64,000 bases of DNA from Mucilaginibacter aquatilis (GCF_009755275.1 NZ_WQLA01000005.1:1-64000), one strand, 5' to 3'; positions 7,947-19,496 are shown, numbered from the stretch's first letter. The notes: a model not told the origin generated them from the sequence alone. Program-made: numbers and translations.

Positions 7947-10481
7947 TTATCCTTGCTGTTCTGCTTCCGGAGTTTTGTTTTCTCCGTTATGCTTGGCATT
8001 AACCTTAACTTCGTTTGCTTCTTTATCAAAGTCAACTTCCATTACGTCACCTTCGGCTAATTCACCTTTTAATATTTCCTCGGCAATTGGGTCTTCAAGG
8101 TATTTTTGAATTGCACGTTTAAGTGGTCTTGCACCAAAGTTTTCATCGTAACCACGCTCGGCAATCACTTCTTTGGCATTTTCGGTTAACTCAATTTTAT
8201 AGCCTAAGCCGTTAATGCGTCCAAATAATGAAGCAAGCTCAATGTCAATGATTTTGTAAATGTTCTCCTTAGTAAGAGAGTTGAATACAATAACATCATC
8301 AACACGGTTTAAAAACTCAGGAGCAAAAGCACGTTTAAGCGCGTTTTCAATTACACCTCTTGAGTGAGCATCAGCCTGGTTAAGTTTAGCAGCAGTGCTA
8401 AAACCAACACCCTGACCAAAATCTTTCAACTGACGTGCACCAATATTTGATGTCATGATGATGATAGTGTTCCTGAAATCAACCTTACGTCCTAACGAGT
8501 CGGTTAACTGGCCTTCATCCAACACCTGCAACAAAATGTTAAATACATCAGGGTGTGCTTTCTCAATCTCATCAAGCAACACAACAGAGTATGGTTTGCG
8601 GCGCACTTTTTCAGTCAATTGCCCACCTTCTTCATAACCTACGTAGCCCGGAGGCGCTCCTACTAAGCGAGACACGGCAAATTTCTCCATGTACTCGCTC
8701 ATGTCAATCTGTATAAGTGCATCCTCAGAATCGAACATGAAGCGGGCAAGTTCTTTAGCAAGTTCGGTTTTACCTACACCGGTTGGGCCTAAGAAAATAA
8801 ATGAACCGATTGGTTTTTTTGGATCTTTTAAACCTGCACGGGTACGTTGTATAGCACGGGTAAGCTTTTTAATAGCGTCATCCTGACCGATGATTTTACC
8901 TTGGATGTTGTTGGTCATGTTCAACAGTTTTTGGCTGTCGGCTTGTCCAACTTTTTGTACCGGGATACCGGTCATCATGGCAACAACTTCGGCAACGTTA
9001 TCTTCGGTTACGGTATAACGTTTTGATTTGGTTTCTGCTTCCCATGCTGCTTTAGCCTGCTCTAGTTCTTCTAGCAAATGCTTTTCAGTATCACGAAGTT
9101 TTGCAGCTTCTTCATACTTCTGGCTACGCACAACACGGTTTTTCTCAACCTTAATCTGCTCAATCTTTTGCTCAATATCCAGAATGTTATCCGGAACATG
9201 AATGTTAGTTAAGTGCACACGTGAACCGGCCTCGTCTAAAGCGTCAATAGCTTTATCAGGTAAGAAACGGTCGGTAATATAACGTGCAGTTAAGCTAACG
9301 CAAGCATTAATAGCTTCAGGAGTATAAGTTACGCCATGGTGCTCTTCGTATTTATCCTTAATGCGGCTCAAAATTTCAATGGTTTCATCTGGCGAAGCAG
9401 GTTCAACCATTACTTTTTGGAAACGACGATCTAAGGCGCCATCTTTTTCAATGTACTGACGATACTCATCTAAAGTAGTTGCACCAATGCACTGAATTTC
9501 ACCGCGGGCAAGGGCGGGTTTAAACATATTCGAGGCATCTAATGAGCCTGAAGCACCACCAGCACCTACAATAGTATGAATCTCATCAATAAACAGGATA
9601 ACATCCGGAGATTTTTCCAACTCATTCATCACGGCTTTCATACGCTCCTCAAACTGGCCACGGTATTTAGTACCGGCTACCAATGAGGCCAAATCTAAAG
9701 TAACCACACGTTTGTTAAATAAAACACGCGATACTTTGCGTTGAACAATACGTAATGCAAGTCCTTCAGCAATAGCCGATTTACCCACACCCGGCTCACC
9801 AATCAAAATAGGATTGTTCTTCTTACGGCGTGAAAGAATTTGCGATACACGCTCAATCTCTTTTTCACGCCCCACAATAGGATCCAGTTTACCTTCTTCT
9901 GCTGCTTTTGTTAAATCGCGGCCAAAGTTGTCAAGTACCGGAGTTTTTGATTTAATATCTGACACCTTTTTAGGCTGACTGAATGATTCTTCTTCTTTGA
10001 AGTCATCATCGCCTCCGGTTGATGAACCAGGCATTTCATCGGTAATGTTTTTATGTGATTCTACTTCACCTTTAAAAATTTCGTAGTTCACATTGAACTG
10101 TAATAACAGTTGTGAGGCAATATTATCTTCATCACGCAAAATTGACAGCAGCAAATGCTCTGTGCCTATAATGTCGCTCTTAAATATCTTTGCTTCCAGA
10201 TAGGTGATTTTCAACACCTTTTCTGCTTGTTTGGTTAAAGGAATGCTGCCAATATGAACATTGGTACCACTGGTACCCTTAACAGCATCTTCTACTGCGC
10301 GACGCAGTTTGGCGGTATCCACATTTAAGCCTTTCAGCAATTTTATGGCTATGCCGTCACCGTCGCGGATTAAACCTAATAACAGATGTTCTGTACCTAT
10401 ATAATCGTGACCAAGGCGTAAAGCCTCCTCCCGACTGTAGGAAATCACATCTTTAACACGTGGCGAAAATTTAGCTTCCAT
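7947..10481 (-). CDS. clpC: ATP-dependent Clp protease ATP-binding subunit ClpC
   Basis: ClpC is the Hsp100 unfoldase that feeds proteins to ClpP. Two Clp N repeats (residues 1-150, with [10 protein letters not shown] and [10 protein letters not shown]) are followed by a first AAA module with Walker A GEPGVGKS at 228-235 and Walker B FIDEIHT. A UVR-type coiled middle domain ([19 protein letters not shown]) distinguishes ClpC from ClpB and ClpA. The second AAA module has GPTGVGKT near residue 560 and the [13 protein letters not shown] segment. The C-terminus carries the D2-small domain and an acidic tail. The gene stands alone, convergent with its right-hand neighbour. Confidence 0.95.
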   Translation of the reverse strand: MEAKFSPRVKDVISYSREEALRLGHDYIGTEHLLLGLIRDGDGIAIKLLKGLNVDTAKLRRAVEDAVKGTSGTNVHIGSIPLTKQAEKVLKITYLEAKIFKSDIIGTEHLLLSILRDEDNIASQLLLQFNVNYEIFKGEVESHKNITDEMPGSSTGGDDDFKEEESFSQPKKVSDIKSKTPVLDNFGRDLTKAAEEGKLDPIVGREKEIERVSQILSRRKKNNPILIGEPGVGKSAIAEGLALRIVQRKVSRVLFNKRVVTLDLASLVAGTKYRGQFEERMKAVMNELEKSPDVILFIDEIHTIVGAGGASGSLDASNMFKPALARGEIQCIGATTLDEYRQYIEKDGALDRRFQKVMVEPASPDETIEILSRIKDKYEEHHGVTYTPEAINACVSLTARYITDRFLPDKAIDALDEAGSRVHLTNIHVPDNILDIEQKIEQIKVEKNRVVRSQKYEEAAKLRDTEKHLLEELEQAKAAWEAETKSKRYTVTEDNVAEVVAMMTGIPVQKVGQADSQKLLNMTNNIQGKIIGQDDAIKKLTRAIQRTRAGLKDPKKPIGSFIFLGPTGVGKTELAKELARFMFDSEDALIQIDMSEYMEKFAVSRLVGAPPGYVGYEEGGQLTEKVRRKPYSVVLLDEIEKAHPDVFNILLQVLDEGQLTDSLGRKVDFRNTIIIMTSNIGARQLKDFGQGVGFSTAAKLNQADAHSRGVIENALKRAFAPEFLNRVDDVIVFNSLTKENIYKIIDIELASLFGRINGLGYKIELTENAKEVIAERGYDENFGARPLKRAIQKYLEDPIAEEILKGELAEGDVMEVDFDKEANEVKVNAKHNGENKTPEAEQQG

Positions 10482-10981
10482 CGAGTACCTTTCTATAGTT
10501 TTGTTTTACTTGCCGAATGAATATCTCTTTTCAGAAAAACGGGGTACGCAAACGGAAGTGTGTATGATCATTTAACAACAATGTTGCCAACATTACAAGT
10601 TGACACGCATAAATTGTTATTTAATTGTAATCTGTTAAATAACGGGTTTTTTGACATTTAAACCCGATGTTGTTTATAAAATTAATGTGCATTAATTAAC
10701 ACATTACAATTGCAATTTAGTATTTGATTTAAAAAATACGATATAGTTTAATAAAAATATCTTTACTACCTTTTAACAGCACAAAATGCCATGTTATTTA
10801 GTCATAAGCCATGCCATTAAGGCACACTACTGTTAATATTAATTGATACGTCTATTGACTGTGGATTGTTAGCCGTGACGTACGAAATCACCTAAAATCT
10901 TTCGTGCTAATAAGAATTGAGCTTTACTTGCTTTTGTAATGCCATCAATTTGGCTGATATTTGAATTCATAATAAAGCAAC
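10482..10981. other. 500-bp intergenic region between divergent clpC and ettA
   Basis: This AT-rich region has no credible reading frame. It must hold the clpC promoter (minus strand) and the ettA promoter. For ettA, a TTTTG at 10932-10936 and a GATATTTG about 18 nt further on, some 20 nt before the ATG, is a one-mismatch fit to the Bacteroidota consensus. No CIRCE-like inverted repeat was seen near clpC. Confidence 0.5.
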
Positions 10982-12661
10982 ATGGCCGACGAAAAAATAA
11001 TATTCTCGATGGCGGGTGTAAGTAAAATTTACCCACCTCAAAAACAAGTACTCAAAAACATTTACCTGTCGTTTTTTTACGGTGCTAAAATTGGCGTAAT
11101 AGGTTTAAACGGTTCGGGTAAATCATCATTATTGAAGATCATCGCCGGATTAGATAAATCAATCCAGGGCGAAGTGGTTTTTTCACCGGGTTACTCAGTT
11201 GGTTACCTGGCTCAGGAACCAGTTCTTGATCCTGAAAAAACCGTGCGCGAGGTGGTTGAAGAAGGCGTTGCCGAAGTAACCGCTATATTAAAGGAGTACG
11301 AAGAGATAAACGAAAAATTTGGTTTACCTGAGTATTACGAAGATGCTGATGCTATGGATAAACTCATGGCACGCCAGGGCGAATTACAGGATAAAATTGA
11401 TGCGGTAAATGCATGGGAGCTTGATACCAAACTGGAGCGCGCAATGGATGCGTTACGTTGCCCCGAACCTGATACTAAAATTGGTGTACTTTCGGGTGGC
11501 GAGCGCCGCCGTGTGGCTATGTGCCGGTTGCTGTTGCAGGAACCTGATGTACTATTGTTGGATGAGCCTACCAACCACTTGGACGCCGAGAGCATTGACT
11601 GGCTGGAACAACATTTACAACAGTATAAAGGCACCGTTATAGCCGTAACGCACGACCGTTATTTCCTTGACAATGTAGCGGGCTGGATTTTAGAACTTGA
11701 CCGCGGTGAAGGCATTCCATGGAAAGGTAATTACTCCTCATGGTTAGACCAGAAAGCCAAACGCCTTGCACAGGAAGAGAAAACTGAAAGCAAGCGTCAA
11801 AAAACCTTAGAGCGCGAGCTGGAGTGGGTACGTATGGCACCTAAAGCACGCCACGCAAAAGGTAAGGCCCGTATTGCCAACTATGAAAAATTAGCATCCG
11901 AGGAAACCAAGGAGCGCGAAGACAAGCTGGAGTTATTCATTCCACCGGGTCCGCGTTTGGGTAATGTGGTTATTGAAGTAAATAATGTAACCAAGGCTTA
12001 CGGCGATAGGGTATTATTTGAAAACCTGTCATTCTCACTTCCTCCAGCAGGTATAGTAGGTATTATTGGCCCCAATGGTGCTGGTAAAACTACACTATTC
12101 CGCTTAATTACAGGTCAGGAACAACCTGATGCAGGCGACTTCCGTGTTGGAGAAACGGTAAAGCTTGGCTACGTTGACCAAATGCATGATGACTTAAAAG
12201 CCGATAAATCTGTTTGGGAAAACATTACCGACGGGCAGGAAACTATCCTGCTGGGCAATAAACCTATTAACTCACGTGCTTACGTTTCTAAATTTAACTT
12301 CAACGGCGGCGATCAGCAAAAGAAGATAGATGTGCTCTCGGGTGGTGAACGCAACCGTGTACATTTGGCCATCACACTGAAAAAGGGTTCAAACGTATTG
12401 CTGCTGGATGAGCCTACCAATGATATTGACGTTAATACATTGCGTGCCTTAGAAGAGGCCCTGGAAAACTTTGGAGGCTGTGCGGTAATCATCAGCCACG
12501 ACCGCTGGTTCCTTGACCGTATTTGTACGCATATATTGGCCTTTGAGGGCGATTCGCAGGTTTACTTTTTTGAAGGCAACTATACCGACTACGAAGAAAA
12601 CCGTAAAAAACGTTTAGGTGATGTAGCGCCTAAGCGCATTAAGTATAAAAAGCTGGCATAA
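10982..12661 (+). CDS. ettA: Energy-dependent translational throttle protein EttA (ABC-F)
   Basis: EttA is a soluble ABC-F ATPase that binds the ribosomal E site and gates the first elongation step according to ATP level. There are two ABC domains: Walker A GLNGSGKS at 41-48 with signature LSGGERRR, and GPNGAGKT near 360 with a second LSGGERNR. The linker between them carries the long EttA helical arm (residues about 95-140, including EEINEKFGLPEY) and the P-site-tRNA interaction region (ERELEWVRMAPKARHAKGKAR follows the first domain). Length (559 aa) is typical. A strong terminator follows. Confidence 0.94.
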   Translation: MADEKIIFSMAGVSKIYPPQKQVLKNIYLSFFYGAKIGVIGLNGSGKSSLLKIIAGLDKSIQGEVVFSPGYSVGYLAQEPVLDPEKTVREVVEEGVAEVTAILKEYEEINEKFGLPEYYEDADAMDKLMARQGELQDKIDAVNAWELDTKLERAMDALRCPEPDTKIGVLSGGERRRVAMCRLLLQEPDVLLLDEPTNHLDAESIDWLEQHLQQYKGTVIAVTHDRYFLDNVAGWILELDRGEGIPWKGNYSSWLDQKAKRLAQEEKTESKRQKTLERELEWVRMAPKARHAKGKARIANYEKLASEETKEREDKLELFIPPGPRLGNVVIEVNNVTKAYGDRVLFENLSFSLPPAGIVGIIGPNGAGKTTLFRLITGQEQPDAGDFRVGETVKLGYVDQMHDDLKADKSVWENITDGQETILLGNKPINSRAYVSKFNFNGGDQQKKIDVLSGGERNRVHLAITLKKGSNVLLLDEPTNDIDVNTLRALEEALENFGGCAVIISHDRWFLDRICTHILAFEGDSQVYFFEGNYTDYEENRKKRLGDVAPKRIKYKKLA

Positions 12662-12675
12662 TATATACCGTTAAC

Positions 12676-12714
12676 AAAAAAGCGGAGAACATTTAAATTG
12701 TTCTCCGCTTTTTT
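12676..12714. terminator. Rho-independent terminator after ettA
   Basis: A 15-bp perfect stem, AAAAAAGCGGAGAAC (12676-12690) with GTTCTCCGCTTTTTT (12700-12714), 9-nt loop, T-rich on one side and A-rich on the other. It can also stop the convergent SusD operon. Confidence 0.9.
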
Positions 12715-12800
12715 TTGGTTTAAGGCGAAGCATTTGTCGTGCTTCGTCTGGTTAACTTCATAAGTAAACAGGAGCAATTGAAAACTGCACCTGTTTATTT

Positions 12801-14576
12801 TCACAATCTAAAAGGTAAATAAACACCGTTTGTAGTGCTTAACTTGTTGTAAGCGTTTGCCGCTTCTGAGTTGCCTTCCAAATCAAGCTTAGCACGTACT
12901 TTTTGCGCCAAATAAGTAGTGCTACCTCTGCGAAGCGATACGCGAAGTAAATCGCCCCAGCGTTGGCCTTCAAAAGCCAGTTCGGCAGCATCTTCATTTA
13001 TAATAGCATCTTCCATGTTTGCAACCTGGTTATTTTGGTATAAACCAGGGTCTAATCTTGGCAGGTTTGCCCGGCTGCGCGAACCTATTTGTCTGTACCA
13101 CGGGCCTTTGAAATAAGGCACGGCTCCGTCACGTCCGTCCATATCATACGGTGCAGGTGCTTGTGTTTGCATAATATTGGTTACGTCACTAGGCACAGTT
13201 CCGGTACCCGGGAATACACTGTTATAGGTTTCGCGCACACCAACGTTGGTAAGCGCGTAAGCAACCTTAACCTGATTATCTCGGCAGGCGGCTTCGGCAA
13301 AGTGCAGGTTGAGTGTTGCTGCACGGTAAAGCAACCAACGGCCCTGGCGCTGTAGCACGTTAACAGGTATAAAGGCGTTGTTTAAGTAATAGTATAACTG
13401 TTTTGCAATAACCGGCTGACCGTTTATAGTGCGAACAGACATCTTTCCGCGTGCATCACCAACAAAGTTGTTGCTCTGTAGCTGGCTGTCCCAATTGTTA
13501 AGCGCAAGTTTAGAGGCAGTAAGTAAATAACGGCCACCTTGGTTCGAAAACAAGTCGATAAACGGATTTACCGGTGCAAAATTACGGTCAAACGGTATTG
13601 TCCAAATCCATTCAGAACTGGTTTCAGTCCCTTGCGTAGGGTTACCAAAAATAGATCGCCAACTGTTTGCATTAGTGTTATCATCTAACAAAGTATTTTC
13701 ATTGCCACCTTGGGTATAAGTAACCAAAAACCTGCTGTAATTGGGTTTATACTGCCAAAAGCTGGCATCGTTACCACCACCACCATTACGGTATCCGGTT
13801 TCGGTAACGTACCTGTACATTCGTGATGCATCGGTATAGCGGCCTCTCCACAAGTACAAATCGCCCAGTAAGCTACGTTTTTCAACAAAAAATAAGTTGG
13901 TTGGGTAACCATCAACGGTAGTATTTAATGATGTACTTGATGAACCGGTTGAACTTGTTGCGCTGTAACCCTCCAGGCTGCGCGGTGGCTCCATCGAAGC
14001 AATAAGCTTATCAAGCAAATCATTAAATGTAAGCTTAGGGAATTTGCTTTCATCTTTTAATGATTCAACCGTTTCTAACGGATCGGTTACGTAAGGTACG
14101 CTACCCCAGTGCATACCTAACTGCAGGTACAAAAAGCATCTTACAGCATTAATGTCTGCGTAGCGCTCATTGTAATCAGCCTGCGTTAGTTTTTTTGCGG
14201 CCAGCATAACATCAAAGTTTTTAAGCGCATCATTACAATTCATAATGATTTTGTAAAATGGCTTAGGATCGGCCCACGGATTATCGGGCGTTACGGTATG
14301 CGTGTGTAACTGGCGTAAATACTGATCGGCATTTATAGTCGGGCTTATTAAGTCGGCCCGCAGTTCATTTAGAACTATGTACCTATCGGCAATGCCCTGC
14401 AACTGTCCGTAAATACCAATTACTGCTGCATTGGCGTCATAAACAGTTTGATAGTGGTTAACAATATCTACCTGGTTTTCGGGCTCAACATCTACCAGTT
14501 TCTTACAAGAAACAGAAGACACCAGCGCACTTGCCAATAAAATTTTATATATGAATTTGTAGGAATGTTTTTTCAT
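12801..14576 (-). CDS. SusD/RagB family nutrient-binding outer membrane lipoprotein
   Basis: SusD proteins sit as lids on SusC TonB-dependent transporters and bind glycans or peptides at the cell surface. This 591-aa member starts with a lipoprotein signal (lipobox ending at Cys24, SSVSCKK) and then the family opening VDVEPENQVDIVNHYQTVYD. The C-terminal hallmark is near residue 535: NEDAAELAFEGQRWGDLLR. It is the last gene of a seven-gene minus-strand run and lies 20 bp downstream of its SusC partner. The substrate cannot be told from sequence; no glycosidase is in the run. Confidence 0.9.
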   Translation of the reverse strand: MKKHSYKFIYKILLASALVSSVSCKKLVDVEPENQVDIVNHYQTVYDANAAVIGIYGQLQGIADRYIVLNELRADLISPTINADQYLRQLHTHTVTPDNPWADPKPFYKIIMNCNDALKNFDVMLAAKKLTQADYNERYADINAVRCFLYLQLGMHWGSVPYVTDPLETVESLKDESKFPKLTFNDLLDKLIASMEPPRSLEGYSATSSTGSSSTSLNTTVDGYPTNLFFVEKRSLLGDLYLWRGRYTDASRMYRYVTETGYRNGGGGNDASFWQYKPNYSRFLVTYTQGGNENTLLDDNTNANSWRSIFGNPTQGTETSSEWIWTIPFDRNFAPVNPFIDLFSNQGGRYLLTASKLALNNWDSQLQSNNFVGDARGKMSVRTINGQPVIAKQLYYYLNNAFIPVNVLQRQGRWLLYRAATLNLHFAEAACRDNQVKVAYALTNVGVRETYNSVFPGTGTVPSDVTNIMQTQAPAPYDMDGRDGAVPYFKGPWYRQIGSRSRANLPRLDPGLYQNNQVANMEDAIINEDAAELAFEGQRWGDLLRVSLRRGSTTYLAQKVRAKLDLEGNSEAANAYNKLSTTNGVYLPFRL

Positions 14577-14596
14577 AATACTAATTAGTCAACTTA

Positions 14597-17500
14597 TTAT
14601 ATACCAATGCGCACACCTAACTGTACTGTTCTAAACTGCGGCTCAAGCGTAGTATCTATACCACGCAGCAATAAATTTTCACTCGGTGCAAATTCAGGAT
14701 CATAGCCCAGGTACTTGGTAAAAGTTACCAGGTTGTTACCTGTTGCATATACCTTAATGTATTTAGGGAATCTGGCCTTTTTAAGGTTTACATCATAACT
14801 TACCGATAAGGTGCGTAAACGCATGTAAGATCCGTCTTCAATCCAGCGGTCAGAAAAACTTGAGTTACCGCTCGGGTCGCCAAAGGCAACACGTGGCATT
14901 GGCGTAACTTGCCCGTCAGCTCTCCACCTGTTGTTTACTGCAAGGGTTTGGTTGTTGTAATTACTGCCCGATTCAATTTGACGACGGGTATAGTTGTATA
15001 GCTTGTTACCCTGGCTAAAGGTAAACAATGCATTTACTGTAAACCTTTTGTAAGTAACGCCTGTGCTTATGCCACCTACAAAATCAGGATTTGGGTTGCC
15101 TATAACCTGCATATCCTGTGCGTCAATAACTTTATCGTTATTAACATCAACAAAGCGCATATCGCCACCCTGTAAAGGAACCAATGCGCCCTGGCTGTTG
15201 CGGTATGACAAACCTGCAGCTGCAGCCTCGTTACCTGAAGTATATACGCCATTGGTTTTGTAACCGTAAAATACTCCGGCCGGACGACCAACTTCGGTTA
15301 AAATGGTAGCACCAGCATACTGCGTGCGCATTGAAGCCGGTAAGCTGGTAATTTTATTACGGTACGCAGCAATGTTAAAGCCCAAATCCCACTTAAAGTT
15401 AGCTTGGCTAATAACACGGCCGTTAACTGATAATTCAAAGCCGTTAGTACGCATGCCACTGTTGTTGGTAACAGCGTAAGCTAAACCACCGGTTGAAGCC
15501 ACAGGCTCTTGCGTTATCATTCGGGTAGTGGTATTCCTGAATACGTCGGCAGTGATGCTTAAACGTTCTTGAAAGAAGGCTGCATCTAAACCAAAGTTCA
15601 GTTTTTTACCTATTTCCCACTGTAGCATTGGGTTGCCAAAGTTGGCTCTTACAAGTCCTTGCAAACCTAATAGGTTTTGTGAGGTGTAATATTGGCGTGC
15701 AGCATAGTTACCAATATCATCATTACCAGTTAGGCCATAGCTGGCGCGAAGTTTAAACATCTCAATAAAATTAATGTCAGCCATAAACTTTTCTGATGAT
15801 ACCACCCACGCTACCGAAGCTGAAGGTAACAGCGCCATTTTTACACCGCCCAATGAAACACCATCGGCCTGTGTGCCAAAGCGCGAAGAAGCATCGGCTG
15901 TTAAATTAAAATTGAAAATGTACTTGTTATATAACTGGTAGTTGGCGCTCAAGTAATTGTTTAACCAACGATATTTACCAATATCGCCGCCAACTGTACG
16001 TGTAGCAGCTAAACCATTACCAACAGTAACTAACTGATCAATAGCCGAATTAAAGCTACGATCAACATTATACTGGGTAGTAAAGTGAGTGAACCTTGCT
16101 CCTAAATAAACTCCTAAGGTGTGCACCCTATTGAACGTACGGTTGTATGACAAATAGGTATCGTTATATAAACTGTACAAACGCTGGGTTTGGCTACCCA
16201 GGCGACTATCTATAACAACAGTGGCTGTAGTGTCATTGGCAACACCGGCACGCGGCATAAAGGTAGTTTCGCGAACCTTGTCGGCCGTTATACCTATTAA
16301 TGATTGTGCGGCAAAGCTTCGGCTGAATTGGTAGCGGAAAGTAAGATTACCAAAAAAGCGGTAGTTACGGTTTAGTGCTTGTGAATTAGCCAATACGGCA
16401 GCAGGATTACTTATCCCGAATATGTCAGTATCAGCTAGGTTTGGCGACTCTACACCTGCAGCGTTCACATCATTGGTGCGCAGCAGAGGCGATTTAACTA
16501 AACCAAGGTAAAGCTGGTTGGTTGACGGCGACAAACCCTGATCACGCAAATTTTGCTCATTGTACTGGAACGAAAGATTTGCCTTAATGGTAAAATTACG
16601 GCTGATATTTAAATCGGCATTAAAACGAGTACCAAACTTACTTAAGTCTGTCATGGGCGTAATGCCTTTGTTATCGCCATAGCTTAATGCTAATACGTAA
16701 CGGGCAATATCATCACCGCCAGATACGCGAAGGTTATAGTTTTGATTGAAGCCATTTTTGAATGCACGTTTTTGCCAGTCGGTGTTATTATGGTACACAT
16801 AATAGTTTGGCTGCGACGGATCATCATTCATATAAGGCAAAGCAGAGATTTGTGATGATGTAAGATTGCTGGTGCGCAACAAATCAGACAAATAAGTGCG
16901 ATAATCTCCGGCCTGCATCATTGGCAACCTAAAACTGCCCGGTACATAGTTATAACCGCTATAAGCCGAAAAGTCAATTTTAGTTGCAAGATCCGGGCTG
17001 GCGTTGGTAGTAATTAAAATTACACCGTTGGCGCCTTTGGTACCGTAAATGCCGGCTGTGGCATCCTTTAAAATGGTATAGTTATCAACGTCGCGCAAAT
17101 CAAGGTTACTATAAGGGTTATGAACGTGCCCGCTAATAAGTGAGCGGTTGTAACGGTAGGTATCGTAAATCATACCATCAACCAAAACCAACGGTGCGTT
17201 ACCGCCATAAAGTGAATTATAACCGCGTAAAAATAAATTAGCACCAATGTTAGGCGTTCCCGACCGGCGGACCACATCCAAACCTGCTACCTTACCCTGC
17301 AAATAACTATCTGAAGTTTCTTGCGAGGTTGGCTCAAATGCTCCAAAAGTATTTACTGTTGATACGGCACCTGACAGGGCACTTTGCGATACATTACCAA
17401 AAGGCATGCGGGCTATATCATAAACAGAGTTGTAAGAACCCTCAAACAACAAAATATCAGGTAACGTTTTGCGACCCTTTATAGGCACTTGTTTCTCCTG

Positions 17501-17818
17501 GTATCCTTGTCCGCTAACGGTTAAAACAACATCAAAATTAGGCAGGTTTATGGTAAAACGGCCGTTTTCATCACTAATGGCCGATGAGTAGGCAGGCACG
17601 CCAATGCTTATCCCTGATACCGGGCGTTTAGTAGCAGCATCTTTAATTACACCGCTTAGTTTAGGGCCTTTAGCCCTCAGGGTAGAATCGGCCTTGTAAC
17701 GTGCAATACTATCTGCAAGCCGTACTGATACGCTATCTGTTTCCTGCGCATGGGCTTTTATACCTCCTAAAAGGCATAAAAAGAGCAGCAAACCAAATGA
17801 TTTAGTAAAATTTTGCAT
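14597..17818 (-). CDS. SusC/RagA family TonB-dependent outer membrane transporter
   Basis: A 1073-aa TonB-linked transporter. It has a signal peptide (HAQE end near residue 25), a CarboxypepD_reg domain (about 50-130, GPKLSGVIKDAATKRPVSG), a plug domain with the SusC-type RGYNSLYGGNAPLVLVDG, and a 22-strand barrel ending in an aromatic-poor GVRIGI tail. The gap to the upstream fasciclin gene is 15 bp. The plug lacks the usual standard TonB-box spacing that I could recognise, but the overall order is normal for SusC. Confidence 0.92.
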   Translation of the reverse strand: MQNFTKSFGLLLFLCLLGGIKAHAQETDSVSVRLADSIARYKADSTLRAKGPKLSGVIKDAATKRPVSGISIGVPAYSSAISDENGRFTINLPNFDVVLTVSGQGYQEKQVPIKGRKTLPDILLFEGSYNSVYDIARMPFGNVSQSALSGAVSTVNTFGAFEPTSQETSDSYLQGKVAGLDVVRRSGTPNIGANLFLRGYNSLYGGNAPLVLVDGMIYDTYRYNRSLISGHVHNPYSNLDLRDVDNYTILKDATAGIYGTKGANGVILITTNASPDLATKIDFSAYSGYNYVPGSFRLPMMQAGDYRTYLSDLLRTSNLTSSQISALPYMNDDPSQPNYYVYHNNTDWQKRAFKNGFNQNYNLRVSGGDDIARYVLALSYGDNKGITPMTDLSKFGTRFNADLNISRNFTIKANLSFQYNEQNLRDQGLSPSTNQLYLGLVKSPLLRTNDVNAAGVESPNLADTDIFGISNPAAVLANSQALNRNYRFFGNLTFRYQFSRSFAAQSLIGITADKVRETTFMPRAGVANDTTATVVIDSRLGSQTQRLYSLYNDTYLSYNRTFNRVHTLGVYLGARFTHFTTQYNVDRSFNSAIDQLVTVGNGLAATRTVGGDIGKYRWLNNYLSANYQLYNKYIFNFNLTADASSRFGTQADGVSLGGVKMALLPSASVAWVVSSEKFMADINFIEMFKLRASYGLTGNDDIGNYAARQYYTSQNLLGLQGLVRANFGNPMLQWEIGKKLNFGLDAAFFQERLSITADVFRNTTTRMITQEPVASTGGLAYAVTNNSGMRTNGFELSVNGRVISQANFKWDLGFNIAAYRNKITSLPASMRTQYAGATILTEVGRPAGVFYGYKTNGVYTSGNEAAAAGLSYRNSQGALVPLQGGDMRFVDVNNDKVIDAQDMQVIGNPNPDFVGGISTGVTYKRFTVNALFTFSQGNKLYNYTRRQIESGSNYNNQTLAVNNRWRADGQVTPMPRVAFGDPSGNSSFSDRWIEDGSYMRLRTLSVSYDVNLKKARFPKYIKVYATGNNLVTFTKYLGYDPEFAPSENLLLRGIDTTLEPQFRTVQLGVRIGI

Positions 17819-17833
17819 AGTTAAGGTTGGAAG

Positions 17834-19450
17834 TTATTGTATAATAGGTACCAGTTTTACGTAATCGAAAGTGACGTTATTTGCATTTGCCGTAGTGCTG
17901 TTGGCGCCCACCACATACATATTAACTGATGTACGTTTGGTTACGGTAAAGTTGCCGCCTGTAAGACCAATTGTGTTAGCCGCAGTAGCTGTGCTGGTAG
18001 GATTGCTTCCGGCAACATTAGTTGCACTGCGGTTTGCCGGCGTTGGCAAAGTAAGTTCTTCATAGTTTACAAACGGACTGCCGTTAACAAGCACAGGCCC
18101 TATGCGCTGCGAAGGAAACTTAACTACATCATTAGGGACGATAGTGCCGTTTGAACCAACTACAGGAGCAGTAATTTGCCCGAAGTTGAAGCTCTCAACA
18201 ATATCGGTTGGTGCGCTAAAATTAATATCATTAACCGCACGTACTACTACACGGTATTGGCATGTGTACAGGTTAGTGAGTTTGTAAGCCGCGAAGAAGT
18301 TGGCAGGCAAAGTGTTAGTGGTGCCTATCATTATATCTTTTAGGGTAACTCCCTTATCATCGCGGCGGCTGCGGTAAAAAATGCTTCCGTTTGCATCTGT
18401 ACGGGCAAAAAAGCTCGGACGTTCGCCCTCAATTATAACAGGTGTAATTTTTTGTTTGATGTCAAACGGCATACTGTTCACTACATATACCATACCGTTA
18501 CTGGCACGGTAGCTTTGCACAATAGCACCCTGGCTTGCTGGCACCGTTACATTGTTTACTGAAGCAAGCGCATTAAAGCCTGTTGGGGCAATTGAACCTC
18601 TTACCGCTACATCTTTAAGCACATTATATGCCGCCAAAATGTTCATGGTGGTATCAGTTGAGTTAGTTACCGTTGCAAAGTACTTACTTACCTTGTTGCG
18701 CTCAGCATCATAAGCAGCATCGGTTAACACAAAGTAAGTATAGGTACTGTCTTCATTTGCTAAGCTGGCTACACGGTTAAAGTATTTGTTAACATTAACC
18801 ACACCGGTATTGGGAACCAATATTGGCTTGCCTGTACGCGGATCATAACTTTGTACCGTTGCTTTTGAAGTATCGATAAAAGTAGTATCCTGGCGTAAAA
18901 TGTAAGCTTTGTGCATGTCGGCCACGCCGTTTAAACTCCTGATGTATTCAGAGATATTCATTTTAGGCGGTATAGCCTTATCAATAACATGAATTACCCC
19001 GTTTTTAACGTAAAGGTTAGGCGTGGTTATAGTTGCCTCATCAACAGTTGTTGTATTGAAACTTAAGTTTTTGCCACCCAATGTACGTATGCGTAAGCCA
19101 GCTTGTGCTGCATTAGTTAAATACACCTGTGCTACTATATGATTATTTACAAACTTTTTAAGCTGTGCGGTATCGTTTACAATAGTCTGGTCTACACCTT
19201 GCAGGGCCTGATTGGTTGGGGCAAAAATGGTATAGGTTTTTGAACCGGCCAAAAGTTTATCATATCCCAGTTTAGTAAGATAACCTGAGAACGTGCTCAG
19301 GTTACCATTTTCTTGAATTTGCTGCATTACGGTCTTATCCAGCTGCTGATCAACAGCTGCGGTACGATCGTCCCACTGCTTTTTGCAGGCACTTAATACT
19401 GTTGTTACCAACAGCAGCGCCATTATATATTTAATTTTAAAGCTATTCAT
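17834..19450 (-). CDS. Fasciclin (FAS1) domain lipoprotein
   Basis: A 538-aa lipoprotein (lipobox LSAC, Cys22). Two FAS1 domains occupy about residues 35-170 and 180-340, recognised by the segments YTIFAPTNQALQGV and NGVIHVIDKAIPP, the H2-box-like end of a fasciclin fold. The remaining 200 residues are beta-rich with Asn/Thr/Ala-rich ends and may form a carbohydrate-binding-like module. It lies 46 bp downstream of another fasciclin gene. FAS1 proteins mediate adhesion or ligand binding; in Bacteroidota they often accompany SusC/SusD pairs, but the ligand is unknown. Confidence 0.82.
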   Translation of the reverse strand: MNSFKIKYIMALLLVTTVLSACKKQWDDRTAAVDQQLDKTVMQQIQENGNLSTFSGYLTKLGYDKLLAGSKTYTIFAPTNQALQGVDQTIVNDTAQLKKFVNNHIVAQVYLTNAAQAGLRIRTLGGKNLSFNTTTVDEATITTPNLYVKNGVIHVIDKAIPPKMNISEYIRSLNGVADMHKAYILRQDTTFIDTSKATVQSYDPRTGKPILVPNTGVVNVNKYFNRVASLANEDSTYTYFVLTDAAYDAERNKVSKYFATVTNSTDTTMNILAAYNVLKDVAVRGSIAPTGFNALASVNNVTVPASQGAIVQSYRASNGMVYVVNSMPFDIKQKITPVIIEGERPSFFARTDANGSIFYRSRRDDKGVTLKDIMIGTTNTLPANFFAAYKLTNLYTCQYRVVVRAVNDINFSAPTDIVESFNFGQITAPVVGSNGTIVPNDVVKFPSQRIGPVLVNGSPFVNYEELTLPTPANRSATNVAGSNPTSTATAANTIGLTGGNFTVTKRTSVNMYVVGANSTTANANNVTFDYVKLVPIIQ

Positions 19451-19496
19451 TATATGAGTATATACAGATAGTAATAATTGATGGAAGTGGCCTTAA